Origin: an uncultured Lachnospiraceae bacterium
GTDB taxonomy: Bacteria; Bacillota; Clostridia; Lachnospirales; Lachnospiraceae
Length of the DNA: 64,000 nt
Reading direction: 5' to 3'
Assembly: GCA_934438085.1 (NCBI GenBank)
Contig: CAKSBC010000002.1
Location: forward strand, 75,732 to 139,731
Part shown: positions 43,853 to 52,478 of the stretch, piece after piece
Numbering within the stretch: position 1 is the stretch's first letter
Layout: the number at the start of each line of letters is the position of its first letter
Notes under the pieces: generated by a model
The model's database searches: none
Seen by the model: only the letters and a program-made list of their open reading frames with translations
Told to the model about the DNA's origin: nothing
Program-made: the position numbers and the translations under genes

Positions 43853-44569
43853 ATGGCAGAAAAACAAAAGGTCATGATAGTTGATGATGATCCGTCGATT
43901 GCGGAGCTTATCAGTCTTTATCTTATAAAGGAATGCTTTGATACACGTATAGTTAATGACGGAGAAGAGGCAGTAAAGGTTTTTGGTGAATATGAGCCGG
44001 GTATTGTACTGCTTGATCTTATGCTGCCAGGCATTGACGGTTATCAGGTATGCCGACAGCTTAGACAGAGCTCTGATACGCCAATCATAATGCTGAGTGC
44101 AAAGGGAGAAGTTTTCGACAAAGTTCTTGGCCTTGAGTTAGGTGCAGACGACTATATTATCAAGCCATTTGACTCCAAGGAGCTTGTGGCAAGAGTCAAG
44201 GCTGTATTGAGACGCTATAATAAAAAGCCTGAGGAGAAGAAAACAGATTCTTCAGATAAAGATGTTGTGGAATATCCGGGACTAAAGGTGAGCATGTCCA
44301 ATTATTCTGTTATATATAACGGAGAAGTTGTGGATATGCCTCCGAAGGAATTGGAGCTTTTATATTTTCTTGCTTCATCGCCTAATCAGGTATTTACCAG
44401 AGAACAGCTCCTGAATAATATATGGGGTTACGATTACCTTGGAGACACCAGAACTGTGGATGTCCATATAAAGAGACTCAGAGAAAAACTTCCTGACGGG
44501 GACGGATGGTCACTCGGAACCGTATGGGGAATAGGCTATAAATTCGAAGTCAGGCCGCAGCACAAATGA
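43853..44569 (+). CDS. OmpR/PhoB-family response regulator (orphan)
   Basis: A 238-residue two-domain regulator. The receiver has the acidic pocket VDDDPS, the phosphoryl-accepting Asp55 in LLDLMLPG and the Lys in IIKPFDSKEL. A winged helix follows (NQVFTREQLLNNIWGYDY, RTVDVHIKRLREKL). No histidine kinase is next to it. GGAG precedes the ATG. It follows mutS2 by 31 bases and may be co-transcribed. Its target is unknown. Confidence 0.92.
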   Translation: MAEKQKVMIVDDDPSIAELISLYLIKECFDTRIVNDGEEAVKVFGEYEPGIVLLDLMLPGIDGYQVCRQLRQSSDTPIIMLSAKGEVFDKVLGLELGADDYIIKPFDSKELVARVKAVLRRYNKKPEEKKTDSSDKDVVEYPGLKVSMSNYSVIYNGEVVDMPPKELELLYFLASSPNQVFTREQLLNNIWGYDYLGDTRTVDVHIKRLREKLPDGDGWSLGTVWGIGYKFEVRPQHK

Positions 44570-45321
44570 TATTTTGCATGCCAAAGATTGTATAAATATT
44601 AGTACAAAATATTGTTTTTATTTTAGTACATTTGTCAATAGATGAAATCAGATACCTGTGGTATCATAAAGACAACTTAAGAAAGAACTTATTACTCAAC
44701 AAAAAGCATACAGAGTGATAAAGGACATTCATAAGCGGACTGCCGATAACTCAATATCTGTAGAACATACAGAAGGAGAGATTGATATTAAAAATGTATA
44801 ACATACATTCAGCGTATCAAATGAAGGGCAACAAAGGGATATTGATATAGACAGAGGATGTAGAGGTATTTGATTATTATAGATCCTTTATCATATCTTA
44901 AAAGCTTATATAAGAGAATATTTCTTCTTAAGGCAACAATTTAACAGCCATGGAAACCTGATCATTATTCGGATATACTTCAAGCCAATGAAGAATATCA
45001 GGATAAGCCAAAGAGAAAGGCGGAAAGGTAATGATCACATTACAAAACCGGAAAGGGGAACAGTCCGATGGCACAAATCGATCGATAGGGGCTTCTGTTA
45101 GTACCATACAGCAGGAGCTCCTATCATTCTGTTTTACTTTTATAGCTGTGAGCAAAACAGCTGAAACGAAATATTGAGTGTTTAATTATATAGAATAGAA
45201 CATTTATCGTATCGTTTTAGTACAAATTTCATGTTGTAATTTTGTGAAAATTATTCTAATATATCATTTCTGAATTATATAGTTCTTAAGTTTTAAATCA
45301 CAGATATACAGAAATAAAAAC
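44570..45321. other. Gene-free gap of 752 bases
   Basis: I see no convincing gene here. The stretch is AT-rich. It holds the repeated word TAGTACAAA or close copies at about 44600, 44623 and 45217, a perfect palindrome GATACC-TGT-GGTATC (44651-44665), a small hairpin AGCTGT/ACAGCT near 45144-45162 and a 10-base palindrome AGGAGCTCCT near 45114. One 18-codon frame, MYNIHSAYQMKGNKGILI from 44795, has a GAAGGAGAG too far upstream. A minus-strand frame at 44928-45155 is not family-like. It may be a decayed gene. Confidence 0.5.
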
Positions 45322-46689
45322 ATGGAAAAGGAAATTAAACTCAAAAAAGACACTGTTAAGGATATGACCTCAGGGTCTGTTACAGGACATATTATTGCAT
45401 TTGCTATACCGATGTTCCTGGGATATCTCTTTCAGCAGTTTTACAGCATGGTAGATACCATAATCGTCGGCAAATATGTCGGAGTTCATGCATTGGCGGG
45501 AGTAGGTTCCACAGGAGCTATCAATTTCATGATAATCGGCTTTTGCATTGGCATATGTGCAGGATTTTGCATACCGGTATCTCAATGCTTCGGCGCTAAG
45601 GATTATGAGAAGATGCGCAGATATATAGCCAATGCAGTATGGCTTTCAGCATTTTTTGCAGTAGGTCTTACACTGATCGTATGTGCTCTGATCGGAAAAA
45701 TACTCCATATTATGAATACGCAGGATGACATTTACATCTATGCGTATACATATATTTTTATAGTGTTTGCAGGAATTCCGGCGACTATACTTTATAATCT
45801 TGCATCAAGTATCATAAGAGCCTTCGGAGATTCGAGGACGCCGGTGTATTTTCTGCTTTTATCATCGGGTCTTAACATTGCACTGGATCTTTTAACTATA
45901 GCTGTTATAGGGATGGGTGTAGAAGGTGCAGCATTGGCAACTGTTTTCTCGCAGCTTGTATCGGGAATTCTGTGTACTGTCTATATGTATAAGCGCTTTG
46001 ATATAATACACTGTTCTAAAGATGAACGAAGGATAAACGGTAAATATCTTAAGGATCTTACATTTATGGGAGTACCTATGGGACTCCAGTATACGATAAC
46101 TGCGATAGGTTCAGTCATATTGCAGACAAGCGTAAACGGCCTTGGTTATATGGCTGTTGCGGCAGTCACTGCCGGTTCAAAAATAAGATTATTTTTCTGT
46201 ACGCCGTATGATGCGCTGGGCGGTACGATGGCGACCTTTGCCGGTCAGAATGTTGGAGCACTTCGCTTTGACAGAGTGAAGGAAGGCGTGAGAAAGGCAA
46301 CAGTAATAGGTTTTATATATTCAGCAATAGGAATAGTGCTCATGCTTCTATTCGGCGGTATACTCTGCAGAATGTTTGTGGATTCTTCCGAAACAGAAAT
46401 AATATCAATGGCGAAATATTTCCTTGTAGCAGATGCTGCGTTCGGCTTTTTCCTTACAATGGTCAATGTTTTCAGGTTTGCAATGCAGGGAATGGGCTTC
46501 AGCGGTCTTGCCATACTTGCAGGAATTATGGAAATGTTCGGAAGAAGTATTGTAGCATTTGTATTCGTTCCTATATTTGGTTTCAGGGCAGCATGCTATG
46601 CATCGCCGGCGGCATGGGTCCTTGCGGATATTTTCCTTGTTCCGGCATGCTATTGGTGCATCAGAAAGCTCAAAACACAGTTTAAATAA
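45322..46689 (+). CDS. MATE-family efflux transporter
   Basis: A 455-residue transporter with 12 predicted helices in two halves: AIPMFLGYLFQQFYSMVDTI begins the N-half and FMGVPMGLQYTITAIGSVIL the C-half, as in the DinF-like MATE proteins of Firmicutes. These export drugs or metabolites with Na+ or H+. It is preceded by the long gene-free gap and has no visible partner. The N-terminal Lys/Asp-rich tail is normal for the group. The substrate is unknown. Confidence 0.92.
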   Translation: MEKEIKLKKDTVKDMTSGSVTGHIIAFAIPMFLGYLFQQFYSMVDTIIVGKYVGVHALAGVGSTGAINFMIIGFCIGICAGFCIPVSQCFGAKDYEKMRRYIANAVWLSAFFAVGLTLIVCALIGKILHIMNTQDDIYIYAYTYIFIVFAGIPATILYNLASSIIRAFGDSRTPVYFLLLSSGLNIALDLLTIAVIGMGVEGAALATVFSQLVSGILCTVYMYKRFDIIHCSKDERRINGKYLKDLTFMGVPMGLQYTITAIGSVILQTSVNGLGYMAVAAVTAGSKIRLFFCTPYDALGGTMATFAGQNVGALRFDRVKEGVRKATVIGFIYSAIGIVLMLLFGGILCRMFVDSSETEIISMAKYFLVADAAFGFFLTMVNVFRFAMQGMGFSGLAILAGIMEMFGRSIVAFVFVPIFGFRAACYASPAAWVLADIFLVPACYWCIRKLKTQFK

Positions 46690-46735
46690 TTAAAATGCTA
46701 TAAAGCCCAATTCGTTTTATGATAGCTTAAATTAG

Positions 46736-46767
46736 GAAATGCCTAAGGTTTAACCCTTAAGCATTTC
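46736..46767. terminator. Bidirectional terminator between MATE gene and uup
   Basis: GAAATGCCTAAGG (46736-46748) pairs with CCTTAAGCATTTC (46755-46767) with one mismatch, followed on the plus strand by a T-rich run. The uup stop lies in the loop. Confidence 0.75.
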
Positions 46768-48537
46768 TTCAAGTTTTTCCTGCAATTCGAAATATCTTTC
46801 CATTTTCTGGTCAAGTTCTTCATCTACAGTATCTTTTTCTTCAGTTAATTCTCTGAGCTTTACATAATCAGAAGCGGCAGTAAGTATCTTTTTGGATAGA
46901 TCATCGGATTTTTCAGTGAGCTTATCTATATCAGCTTCAAGGCTGTCATATTCACGCTGCTCCTTATAAGAGAGCTTTTTTGTTGAGTGCGCACCCTTGG
47001 CGTTTGCTTTTGCTGAAGCATTGCCTGCCGCTAAAGCAGCTTTTTCTGCCAGCTCGTCTTTATGGAGAAGATATTCTTCATATCCTCCTTCGCTTTGCAT
47101 TATTTTTCCACTATGTTCAAATGAAAAAATGCGGCTTGCGACACGGTCAAGAAAGTATCTGTCATGCGATACGGATATAACTATGCCCTGAAAGCTGTCA
47201 AGGTAATCCTCAAGTATCTGCAGAGTGATAATATCGAGGTCGTTTGTCGGCTCGTCAAGTATAAGTACATTAGGTGAACTCATCAAAACCTTGAGAAGAT
47301 ACAGGCGCCGCTTTTCGCCTCCGGACAGCTTCGCTATAGGTGTATACTGCATTTTACTGTCAAAAAGAAAGCGTTCGCACATTGCTGATGCTGTTATAGT
47401 TCCCTCATCGGTTTTTATGTACTCCGCAACATCTCTTACACAGTCTATAACTCTTTCCTTAGGATCAAGAGCTTCATTTTCCTGGCTGAAATAACCGAAG
47501 CGAACTGTCTGTCCTATAGTAATGCTTCCGCTGTCAGGCTGCTCGATGCCCATGATGATCTTCATGAGCGTGGATTTACCGCAGCCGTTCGGGCCTATAA
47601 TTCCTATACGGTCAGTCTTAAGGAAAATGTAGGTGAAGTCATGAAAAAGCACTCTGTCGCTGTAGCTTTTTGATATGCTGTTGAGCTCAACCGTTGTCCT
47701 GCCGAGTCTTGAGGACATAGAAGAGATAACTGCCTGCCGTTCTTCTATAAGCTTTTCTCTGTCTCTTAAAGCTTCAAAGCGCTGGATATGTGCTTTTTGT
47801 TTAGTAGAGCGAGCTCTGGCACCTCTGAGCATCCATTTAAGATCCTGCTTGTATAAAGTTGCTAATTTTCTTTCAGCTGCTATGGCAAAATCAAGGCGCT
47901 CCTGCTTTTTCTGAAGATAACCGGAGTAGTTTGCCTGATAGCTGTAAAGCTCAGCCTTATCAAGCTCCCATATTCTGTCGGTTACTTCATCCAAAAAGTA
48001 TCTGTCATGAGTGACCATGAGCAAAGCGCCCTTGAATGATGAAAGCCAGTCCTGCAGCCACTCTATCATATCGTGATCAAGATGATTGGTCGGCTCGTCA
48101 AGTATGAGCAGATCGCAGGGAGTGAGAATGGCAGCAACAAGAGAAGCTCTTTTTTTCTGTCCTCCGGAAAGTATCGATGGGGAACAATCCGGATCTGTGA
48201 TACCGAATTTCATCAGCATAGCCTTTGCTTCGCCTTCAGTGTCCCAGTGATCGGCTTTTCCGTGAATTATGCTGGCAACATTGTCAAGGACGGAAAGCTT
48301 ATTATCAAATTCCGGGGACTGTGATAAATAAGATATTCTGAGACCGTTTTGTTTTATAACATTTCCGGTGTCTGCTTCATATGCTCCGGCTGTAATGGAA
48401 AGAAAGGTGGATTTGCCGGCACCGTTGATGCCGATAACGCCTATCCTGTCTCCTGCTTCAATGCCGGCAGTGATATTTTTCAGTATTACACGTTCTCCGA
48501 TACTGACATTTATATTTTCAAGGTTTAAAATACTCAA
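46750..48537 (-). CDS. uup: ABC-F ATPase, Uup type
   Basis: A 595-residue soluble protein with two ABC domains (Walker A GINGAGKST and GPNGCGKST; signatures LSGGQKKRASL and LSGGEKRRLYL). The inter-domain linker contains DLKWMLRGARARSTKQKAH, characteristic of Uup, and a coiled C-terminal tail covers the last 90 residues. ABC-F proteins act on the ribosome; Uup has been linked to translation and DNA branch processing. Its ATG overlaps the TetR stop by 4 bases, so the two form one transcript. Confidence 0.9.
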   Translation of the reverse strand: MSILNLENINVSIGERVILKNITAGIEAGDRIGVIGINGAGKSTFLSITAGAYEADTGNVIKQNGLRISYLSQSPEFDNKLSVLDNVASIIHGKADHWDTEGEAKAMLMKFGITDPDCSPSILSGGQKKRASLVAAILTPCDLLILDEPTNHLDHDMIEWLQDWLSSFKGALLMVTHDRYFLDEVTDRIWELDKAELYSYQANYSGYLQKKQERLDFAIAAERKLATLYKQDLKWMLRGARARSTKQKAHIQRFEALRDREKLIEERQAVISSMSSRLGRTTVELNSISKSYSDRVLFHDFTYIFLKTDRIGIIGPNGCGKSTLMKIIMGIEQPDSGSITIGQTVRFGYFSQENEALDPKERVIDCVRDVAEYIKTDEGTITASAMCERFLFDSKMQYTPIAKLSGGEKRRLYLLKVLMSSPNVLILDEPTNDLDIITLQILEDYLDSFQGIVISVSHDRYFLDRVASRIFSFEHSGKIMQSEGGYEEYLLHKDELAEKAALAAGNASAKANAKGAHSTKKLSYKEQREYDSLEADIDKLTEKSDDLSKKILTAASDYVKLRELTEEKDTVDEELDQKMERYFELQEKLEEMLKG

Positions 48538-49118
48538 AGTTTTTTGCTCTCCTTATCGTTAATAACACCTTCCAGACCGTAAAGTGATGCTCTTGTAACC
48601 ATTTGTGCAAGCTCTTCTATTCGAAGCGGAAGTCTTCCGCTTATCCACATGCTGTATGAGGCTATAATACCTGACATAAAAAACTCGGCATATATATGAA
48701 ACTGGGTCTCCGTGAGACCAAGCTCATCCTTATATTCTGTTACTATCTGACGAATAAGAGTTTTTCTCAGCTTTTCAAACAGCGTTTTATCATCACTCCT
48801 TGCGGCAAGTATCTCAAAGATATCTAAATTCTTGGCTATCATTGCGGTGATAAGATCAAACAGGTCTTCGACGGATAAGCGCTTATTTTTATCTTCAGCA
48901 TTGTTTTGCATGGAATCAATCGTTTCGGTCACAACACTGTCATAAATCTCATCAAGAACAGCATCTGTAGTGGCATAATGCAGATAAAAGGTCTTTCTGT
49001 CAATGTTTGCTCTTCGGGCAATTTCTGCAACGGTTATCCTGCCGGCCGGGCTATCCTTTAAAATATCAAGATATGCATTTTTGATGGCTGTGCAGGTCTT
49101 TCCGACACGTCTGTCCAT
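48534..49118 (-). CDS. TetR-family transcriptional regulator
   Basis: A 194-residue repressor with an N-terminal HTH (ITVAEIARRANIDRKTFYLHY) and a C-terminal ligand domain of the TetR_C type. GGAG lies a few bases before the ATG (preceding base 49118 on the minus strand). It overlaps uup at its stop, so it probably regulates itself and uup. The divergent intergenic region contains nested inverted repeats suitable as operators. Confidence 0.88.
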   Translation of the reverse strand: MDRRVGKTCTAIKNAYLDILKDSPAGRITVAEIARRANIDRKTFYLHYATTDAVLDEIYDSVVTETIDSMQNNAEDKNKRLSVEDLFDLITAMIAKNLDIFEILAARSDDKTLFEKLRKTLIRQIVTEYKDELGLTETQFHIYAEFFMSGIIASYSMWISGRLPLRIEELAQMVTRASLYGLEGVINDKESKKL

Positions 49119-49137
49119 ACCGATTCTCCATAATGTT

Positions 49138-49233
49138 CAGTGTTAAGTACAGCCCAGTTTATACATAATTGGGGAATAATCCGCACATGAGAATAAACTG
49201 GTAATTGATATAGAACACTGTCTAAGATAATCT
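49138..49233. promoter_or_regulatory. Nested inverted repeats and promoter in the TetR/DegV divergent region
   Basis: CAGTGTT (49138-49144) is the exact complement of AACACTG (49214-49220). Inside lie CCAGTTTAT (49154-49162) and ATAAACTGG (49193-49201), also an exact pair. A plus-strand promoter TTGATA (49205-49210), 17 bases, TAATCT (49228-49233) overlaps the outer repeat. This fits a repressor operator. Confidence 0.55.
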
Positions 49234-49400
49234 ACACATGTGGAAAAGTCAATAATGAAGCTAAACCGAGTGTTAGGATGCTATTAAGAGCTTAGAAAAA
49301 GGAATAGTACACGGCATAGTGTAAGGATAAATAAGATAAATCAATAGCATAGATAAGTATATAAAAATATATAAGAATTTTTGGCTTTAGGAGGTTTGAA

Positions 49401-50306
49401 ATGTACGTAATATTTACAGATATGTCGGTTGATATAGACAAAAAGGCGGCAGAGCAGATCGGAATTAAATTTGTGCCGATGGAGGTTACTGTCGGAGATG
49501 AGACATTTACAGCAACAAATCCTTCAGGGCTTGAGGAAATGCACCTTTACTATGATAAGCTGAGAAAAGGTGTTACTACAGGAACGAGTCAGATTACTCC
49601 ATACAATTATGTTGAGACCTTTGAGCCTTATATTAAAGAAAATACGGGGATACTTTATATTTCGCTTTCAAGCGGCTTAAGCAAGACATTTGAATCCGCT
49701 TCACTTGCTGTAATGGAGTTGAAGGACAAATACGGTGATGCGGCACAGATAGAGATCGTCGATTCACTCGGAGGAACCGGCGGCATGGGACTTCTTTGTG
49801 AGGCAGCAGGCATTAACAGAGACAACGGAATGAGCATTTCAGAAAATGCTGAGTGGCTCAGAGCTCATGCGACAGATATAAACTACTGGTTCATGGTTGA
49901 GGATCTCATGTATCTTAAGCGAGGCGGCAGAATATCAGGTGCAACTGCACTTATCGGAACGGCGCTCAACATAAAGCCTATACTTCATATAAAAGCTGAC
50001 GGACATCTTGATGCCATAGGCAAAAAACGAGGCAGAAGACTTGCGATGAAGTATTTAACAGATTGCTATAAAGACAGTGCATATATCGGAGAAAATAAGA
50101 CCGACGGCAGTTATACCGACGGTCTTGAAGATCTTGTATATATCTGCTGTGCCGACTGCATGCAGGATGCAGAGCTTCTTAAGCAGATGGTGATTGCCAT
50201 AAATCCTAAGGCAAATGTCAAAATAACCTCACTCAGTCCGGTCATAGGAGCTCATACCGGCCCCGATATGCTGGCACTTATACATTTCGGCAGCGGACGC
50301 AGTTAA
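49401..50306 (+). CDS. DegV-family fatty-acid-binding protein
   Basis: A 301-residue soluble protein that binds fatty acids; in Staphylococcus FakB binds the acid for phosphorylation by FakA. It shows FTDMSVDIDKKAAEQIGIK at the N-terminus, TGTSQITPYNY, YISLSSGLSKTFESA and FMVEDLMYLKRGGRISG. AGGAGG lies 6 bases before the ATG. No FakA kinase gene is nearby. Divergent from the TetR-uup pair. Confidence 0.92.
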   Translation: MYVIFTDMSVDIDKKAAEQIGIKFVPMEVTVGDETFTATNPSGLEEMHLYYDKLRKGVTTGTSQITPYNYVETFEPYIKENTGILYISLSSGLSKTFESASLAVMELKDKYGDAAQIEIVDSLGGTGGMGLLCEAAGINRDNGMSISENAEWLRAHATDINYWFMVEDLMYLKRGGRISGATALIGTALNIKPILHIKADGHLDAIGKKRGRRLAMKYLTDCYKDSAYIGENKTDGSYTDGLEDLVYICCADCMQDAELLKQMVIAINPKANVKITSLSPVIGAHTGPDMLALIHFGSGRS

Positions 50307-50345
50307 AAAATACATAAAGCATTTTAATAATGAATCAGCAACACG

Positions 50346-50388
50346 GCGGGTATATGCAGAGGATCAATAATTATCTACATATACTCGC
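50346..50388. repeat. Inverted repeat over the 3' end of the racemase gene
   Basis: GCGGGTATATG (50346-50356) and CATATACTCGC (50378-50388) pair in 10 of 11 positions, with a G-T wobble. It lies between convergent degV and alr-like genes and may act as a weak terminator; no strong T-run follows. Confidence 0.45.
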
Positions 50389-51491
50389 TTTACTCTGTCA
50401 GATAGATAAAGCTGAAGTATTGAGCAGTTACCGTCAGAGTATTTTGCGACCTCGGCACGACCTAAAAATGCATCGGAATATTTATCCTTGCCGTATACAG
50501 TGACTTCGTCACCGATTTTACAGTCGATACCTGTGATGTCTATTATGGTCTGATCCATTCCGGCATCTATATAATGAGCATGCTTTCCCTTTATAAGAAG
50601 AGGCCCGTTATTCATTGTCTGTCTGCGGTACATACCGTCGCAGATGCCCATTGAAATGCAGGCGACCTTTTTGTCTGAGTCAAGAACTGTGTCGGTATAG
50701 CCGAGAGTATCTCCGGCCTTAAGCTCGATGATGTTGGTAATGAATGTGCGCAGTGAAAGAGATGGCTTATTGCCGTAAAAATAGTCATAGCCTATATTGT
50801 CAACATAGGCGATATAGCCCCAGCCAATCCTTATGTGGGTGCAGATATCCTCATCAGGAAATTTGATATTTGTACTGCAGCCTGAGGAGATGTATTTAAA
50901 CTGATAGCCTCTTTCCTTAAGATCGGTAACGATTGCTTTAAAGGAATCATACTGCTTTTGTATCTTTTCCTGAGAGCCTTCGGTGTAATGCGTCATAATG
51001 CCGATTATTTCAAGATTGCCGGCTGCCTTTATATCCTCTAAAAGTGCATCAAGCTCAGCAGGCTGGACACCGGCACGGTGAAGGCCTGTATCTATCTTAA
51101 GCTGTATAGGGAAGCTTTTAAGTCCGGCTTTCTTAACCTCACGGCTTAATATTTCAACGGTTTCCCTGTTAAATACTGTCATAAGCAGCTTGTATTTTAC
51201 AACGTAAGGTATGGCATGGAGCGGAACTCCGGAAAGTAACATTATAGTCTGTGATGTAAAACCGGCTTCACGAATTTTTATAGCTTCACATATCTGAGCA
51301 ACCGCAGTTATATCGTAGCCTGCTTTATTAAAAAGCATTGAAACTATAGGAACAAGTCCCTGACCCCAGGCATTGCCCTTCGTAACGGGAATTATTTTTC
51401 TTTGGCATTCAGCCTGCATGTTTTCCAGATTTTTTCTGATTTGTCCGAGATCTACTTCCGCATAGGAGTAGTAGTAATCAATGTCATTCAT
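50364..51491 (-). CDS. alr: Alanine-racemase-family PLP enzyme
   Basis: A 375-residue fold-type III enzyme. The PLP lysine is Lys38 in VTKGNAWGQG (KANAYGHG in standard Alr), and the C-terminal half has GYTDTVLDSD, where the catalytic Tyr would lie, and DAGMDQTIIDIT. The divergence from standard Alr motifs leaves open another amino-acid racemase (for example serine). The frame extends to GTG 51626 through the hairpin described at 51618-51699; ATG 51491, preceded by GGAG about 12 bases away, fits the family start. Confidence 0.82.
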   Translation of the reverse strand: MNDIDYYYSYAEVDLGQIRKNLENMQAECQRKIIPVTKGNAWGQGLVPIVSMLFNKAGYDITAVAQICEAIKIREAGFTSQTIMLLSGVPLHAIPYVVKYKLLMTVFNRETVEILSREVKKAGLKSFPIQLKIDTGLHRAGVQPAELDALLEDIKAAGNLEIIGIMTHYTEGSQEKIQKQYDSFKAIVTDLKERGYQFKYISSGCSTNIKFPDEDICTHIRIGWGYIAYVDNIGYDYFYGNKPSLSLRTFITNIIELKAGDTLGYTDTVLDSDKKVACISMGICDGMYRRQTMNNGPLLIKGKHAHYIDAGMDQTIIDITGIDCKIGDEVTVYGKDKYSDAFLGRAEVAKYSDGNCSILQLYLSDRVKRVYVDNY

Positions 51492-51617
51492 AGTAATTTT
51501 TATCTCCGTATGAAATGATAAAATGCTGAAATATACTTTTCGAAGTTCTTTTATACTATACTTTGAGCAAATTAATATAAAATAAATAAGCTGCGTAAAT
51601 AGTTCATTATATACAAA

Positions 51618-51699
51618 AACGGCCACCTCCTTATGATACTAATTTAAGCTTTCTGACTTATAAGTCGGAAAACGAGACACATAAAGAAGGTGACCGTTT
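51618..51699 (-). terminator. Long hairpin downstream of ridA, terminator-like
   Basis: Left arm AACGGCCACCTCCTTATG (51618-51635) pairs with right arm CATAAAGAAGGTGACCGTT (51680-51698) apart from two transition-type mismatches and one bulge. The loop holds a perfect 12-base palindrome, GACTTATAAGTC (51655-51666). On the minus strand the structure ends in TTTTTG, as in a terminator for ridA. The minus-strand arm also contains AAGGAGGTG, a perfect ribosome-site sequence. Confidence 0.6.
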
Positions 51700-51726
51700 C
51701 AAATCATAAATATAATTCAGAGGTTA

Positions 51727-52104
51727 TCAGTCAACAACAGCGATAACTTCTACTTCGCAAAGAAGGTTCTTAGGAAGTGTCTTAACAGCTACGCATGAAC
51801 GAGCTGGCTTCTCTGTGAAGTACTTTCCGTAAATCTCATTGAATGTACCGAAATCACCCATATCAGCAAGGAAGCAAGTTGTCTTAACGACCTTTGTGAA
51901 GTCTGTGCCAGCCTCTTCAAGGATAGCCTTAAGGTTATGCATAACAGCCTCTGTCTGCTCTTCAATAGTAGAACCAACGATAGAACCGTCTGCAGGGCTT
52001 AATGCAACCTGTCCTGAAGTGAAAAGCATTCCGTTAACTACCTTAGCCTGTGAATAAGGTCCGATTGCTGCAGGTGCCTTAGGTGTGCTGATTGTCTTAA
52101 TCAT
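51727..52104 (-). CDS. ridA: RidA/YjgF-family enamine/imine deaminase
   Basis: A 125-residue trimeric protein that hydrolyses reactive 2-aminoacrylate made by PLP enzymes. It begins MIKTISTPKAPAAIGPYSQA and has GQVALSPADGSIVG and the substrate-binding Arg in KPARSCVAVKTLP. GGAGG 8 bases before ATG 52104 rules out the longer frame from 52119. A PLP racemase gene lies downstream on the same strand. A promoter is visible at 52191-52219. Confidence 0.95.
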   Translation of the reverse strand: MIKTISTPKAPAAIGPYSQAKVVNGMLFTSGQVALSPADGSIVGSTIEEQTEAVMHNLKAILEEAGTDFTKVVKTTCFLADMGDFGTFNEIYGKYFTEKPARSCVAVKTLPKNLLCEVEVIAVVD

Positions 52105-52190
52105 AATAATACCCTCCAATAATAATAAACAAATATATGTACATTCTGAAGCTTAGAAAGCTGTCAGGTGTCCACATAATCAACATTATC

Positions 52191-52219
52191 AATATACCTT
52201 TTCCTGCCGGCTTTTTCAA
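52191..52219 (-). promoter_or_regulatory. ridA promoter
   Basis: On the minus strand TTGAAA (plus 52214-52219), 17 bases, TATATT (52191-52196), about 90 bases before the ridA start. Confidence 0.65.
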
Positions 52220-52309
52220 GCTTAACTGATAATATTTAAAGTTATAGAATTCATTAAATTTTGAAATGAAGTTTAGTAATTAAGCCATAGACATAATGTA
52301 ATTATAACT

Positions 52310-52351
52310 AAAAACAACTAATCGCCCAGTCAAAGGAGATTAGTGGTTTTT
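52310..52351. other. Orphan terminator-like hairpin in the ridA/carboxypeptidase gap
   Basis: AAAAACAACTAATC (52310-52323) pairs with GATTAGTGGTTTTT (52338-52351) in 13 of 14 positions, loop 14 bases. It has an A-run on one side and a T-run on the other, so it can terminate in both directions. No gene ends here: ridA reads away to the left, the carboxypeptidase starts at 52479. It may end a small RNA or form part of a leader. The rest of 52105-52478 holds the ridA promoter and no other feature I can support. Confidence 0.6.
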
Positions 52352-52478
52352 ATGTGACTTTAAGCCAAAACAATCTTAAAAAAACCTTAATTTGAGCTAT
52401 ATTGTAATTTTTTGGCATACATGTTATCACTTAATAGGAAATTTTTAAAACCTGAGAATAGTATCGAAAGACAAATAT

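Noticed and set aside
44928..45155. 75-residue minus-strand frame in the long gap
   Set aside because: No ribosome site, no family-like sequence, and low-complexity composition.
51492..51626. 45-residue N-terminal extension of the racemase from GTG 51626
   Set aside because: AAGGA would be too close to the GTG, the family starts near ATG 51491, and the region is inside a hairpin. Kept as a finding, not used as the start.
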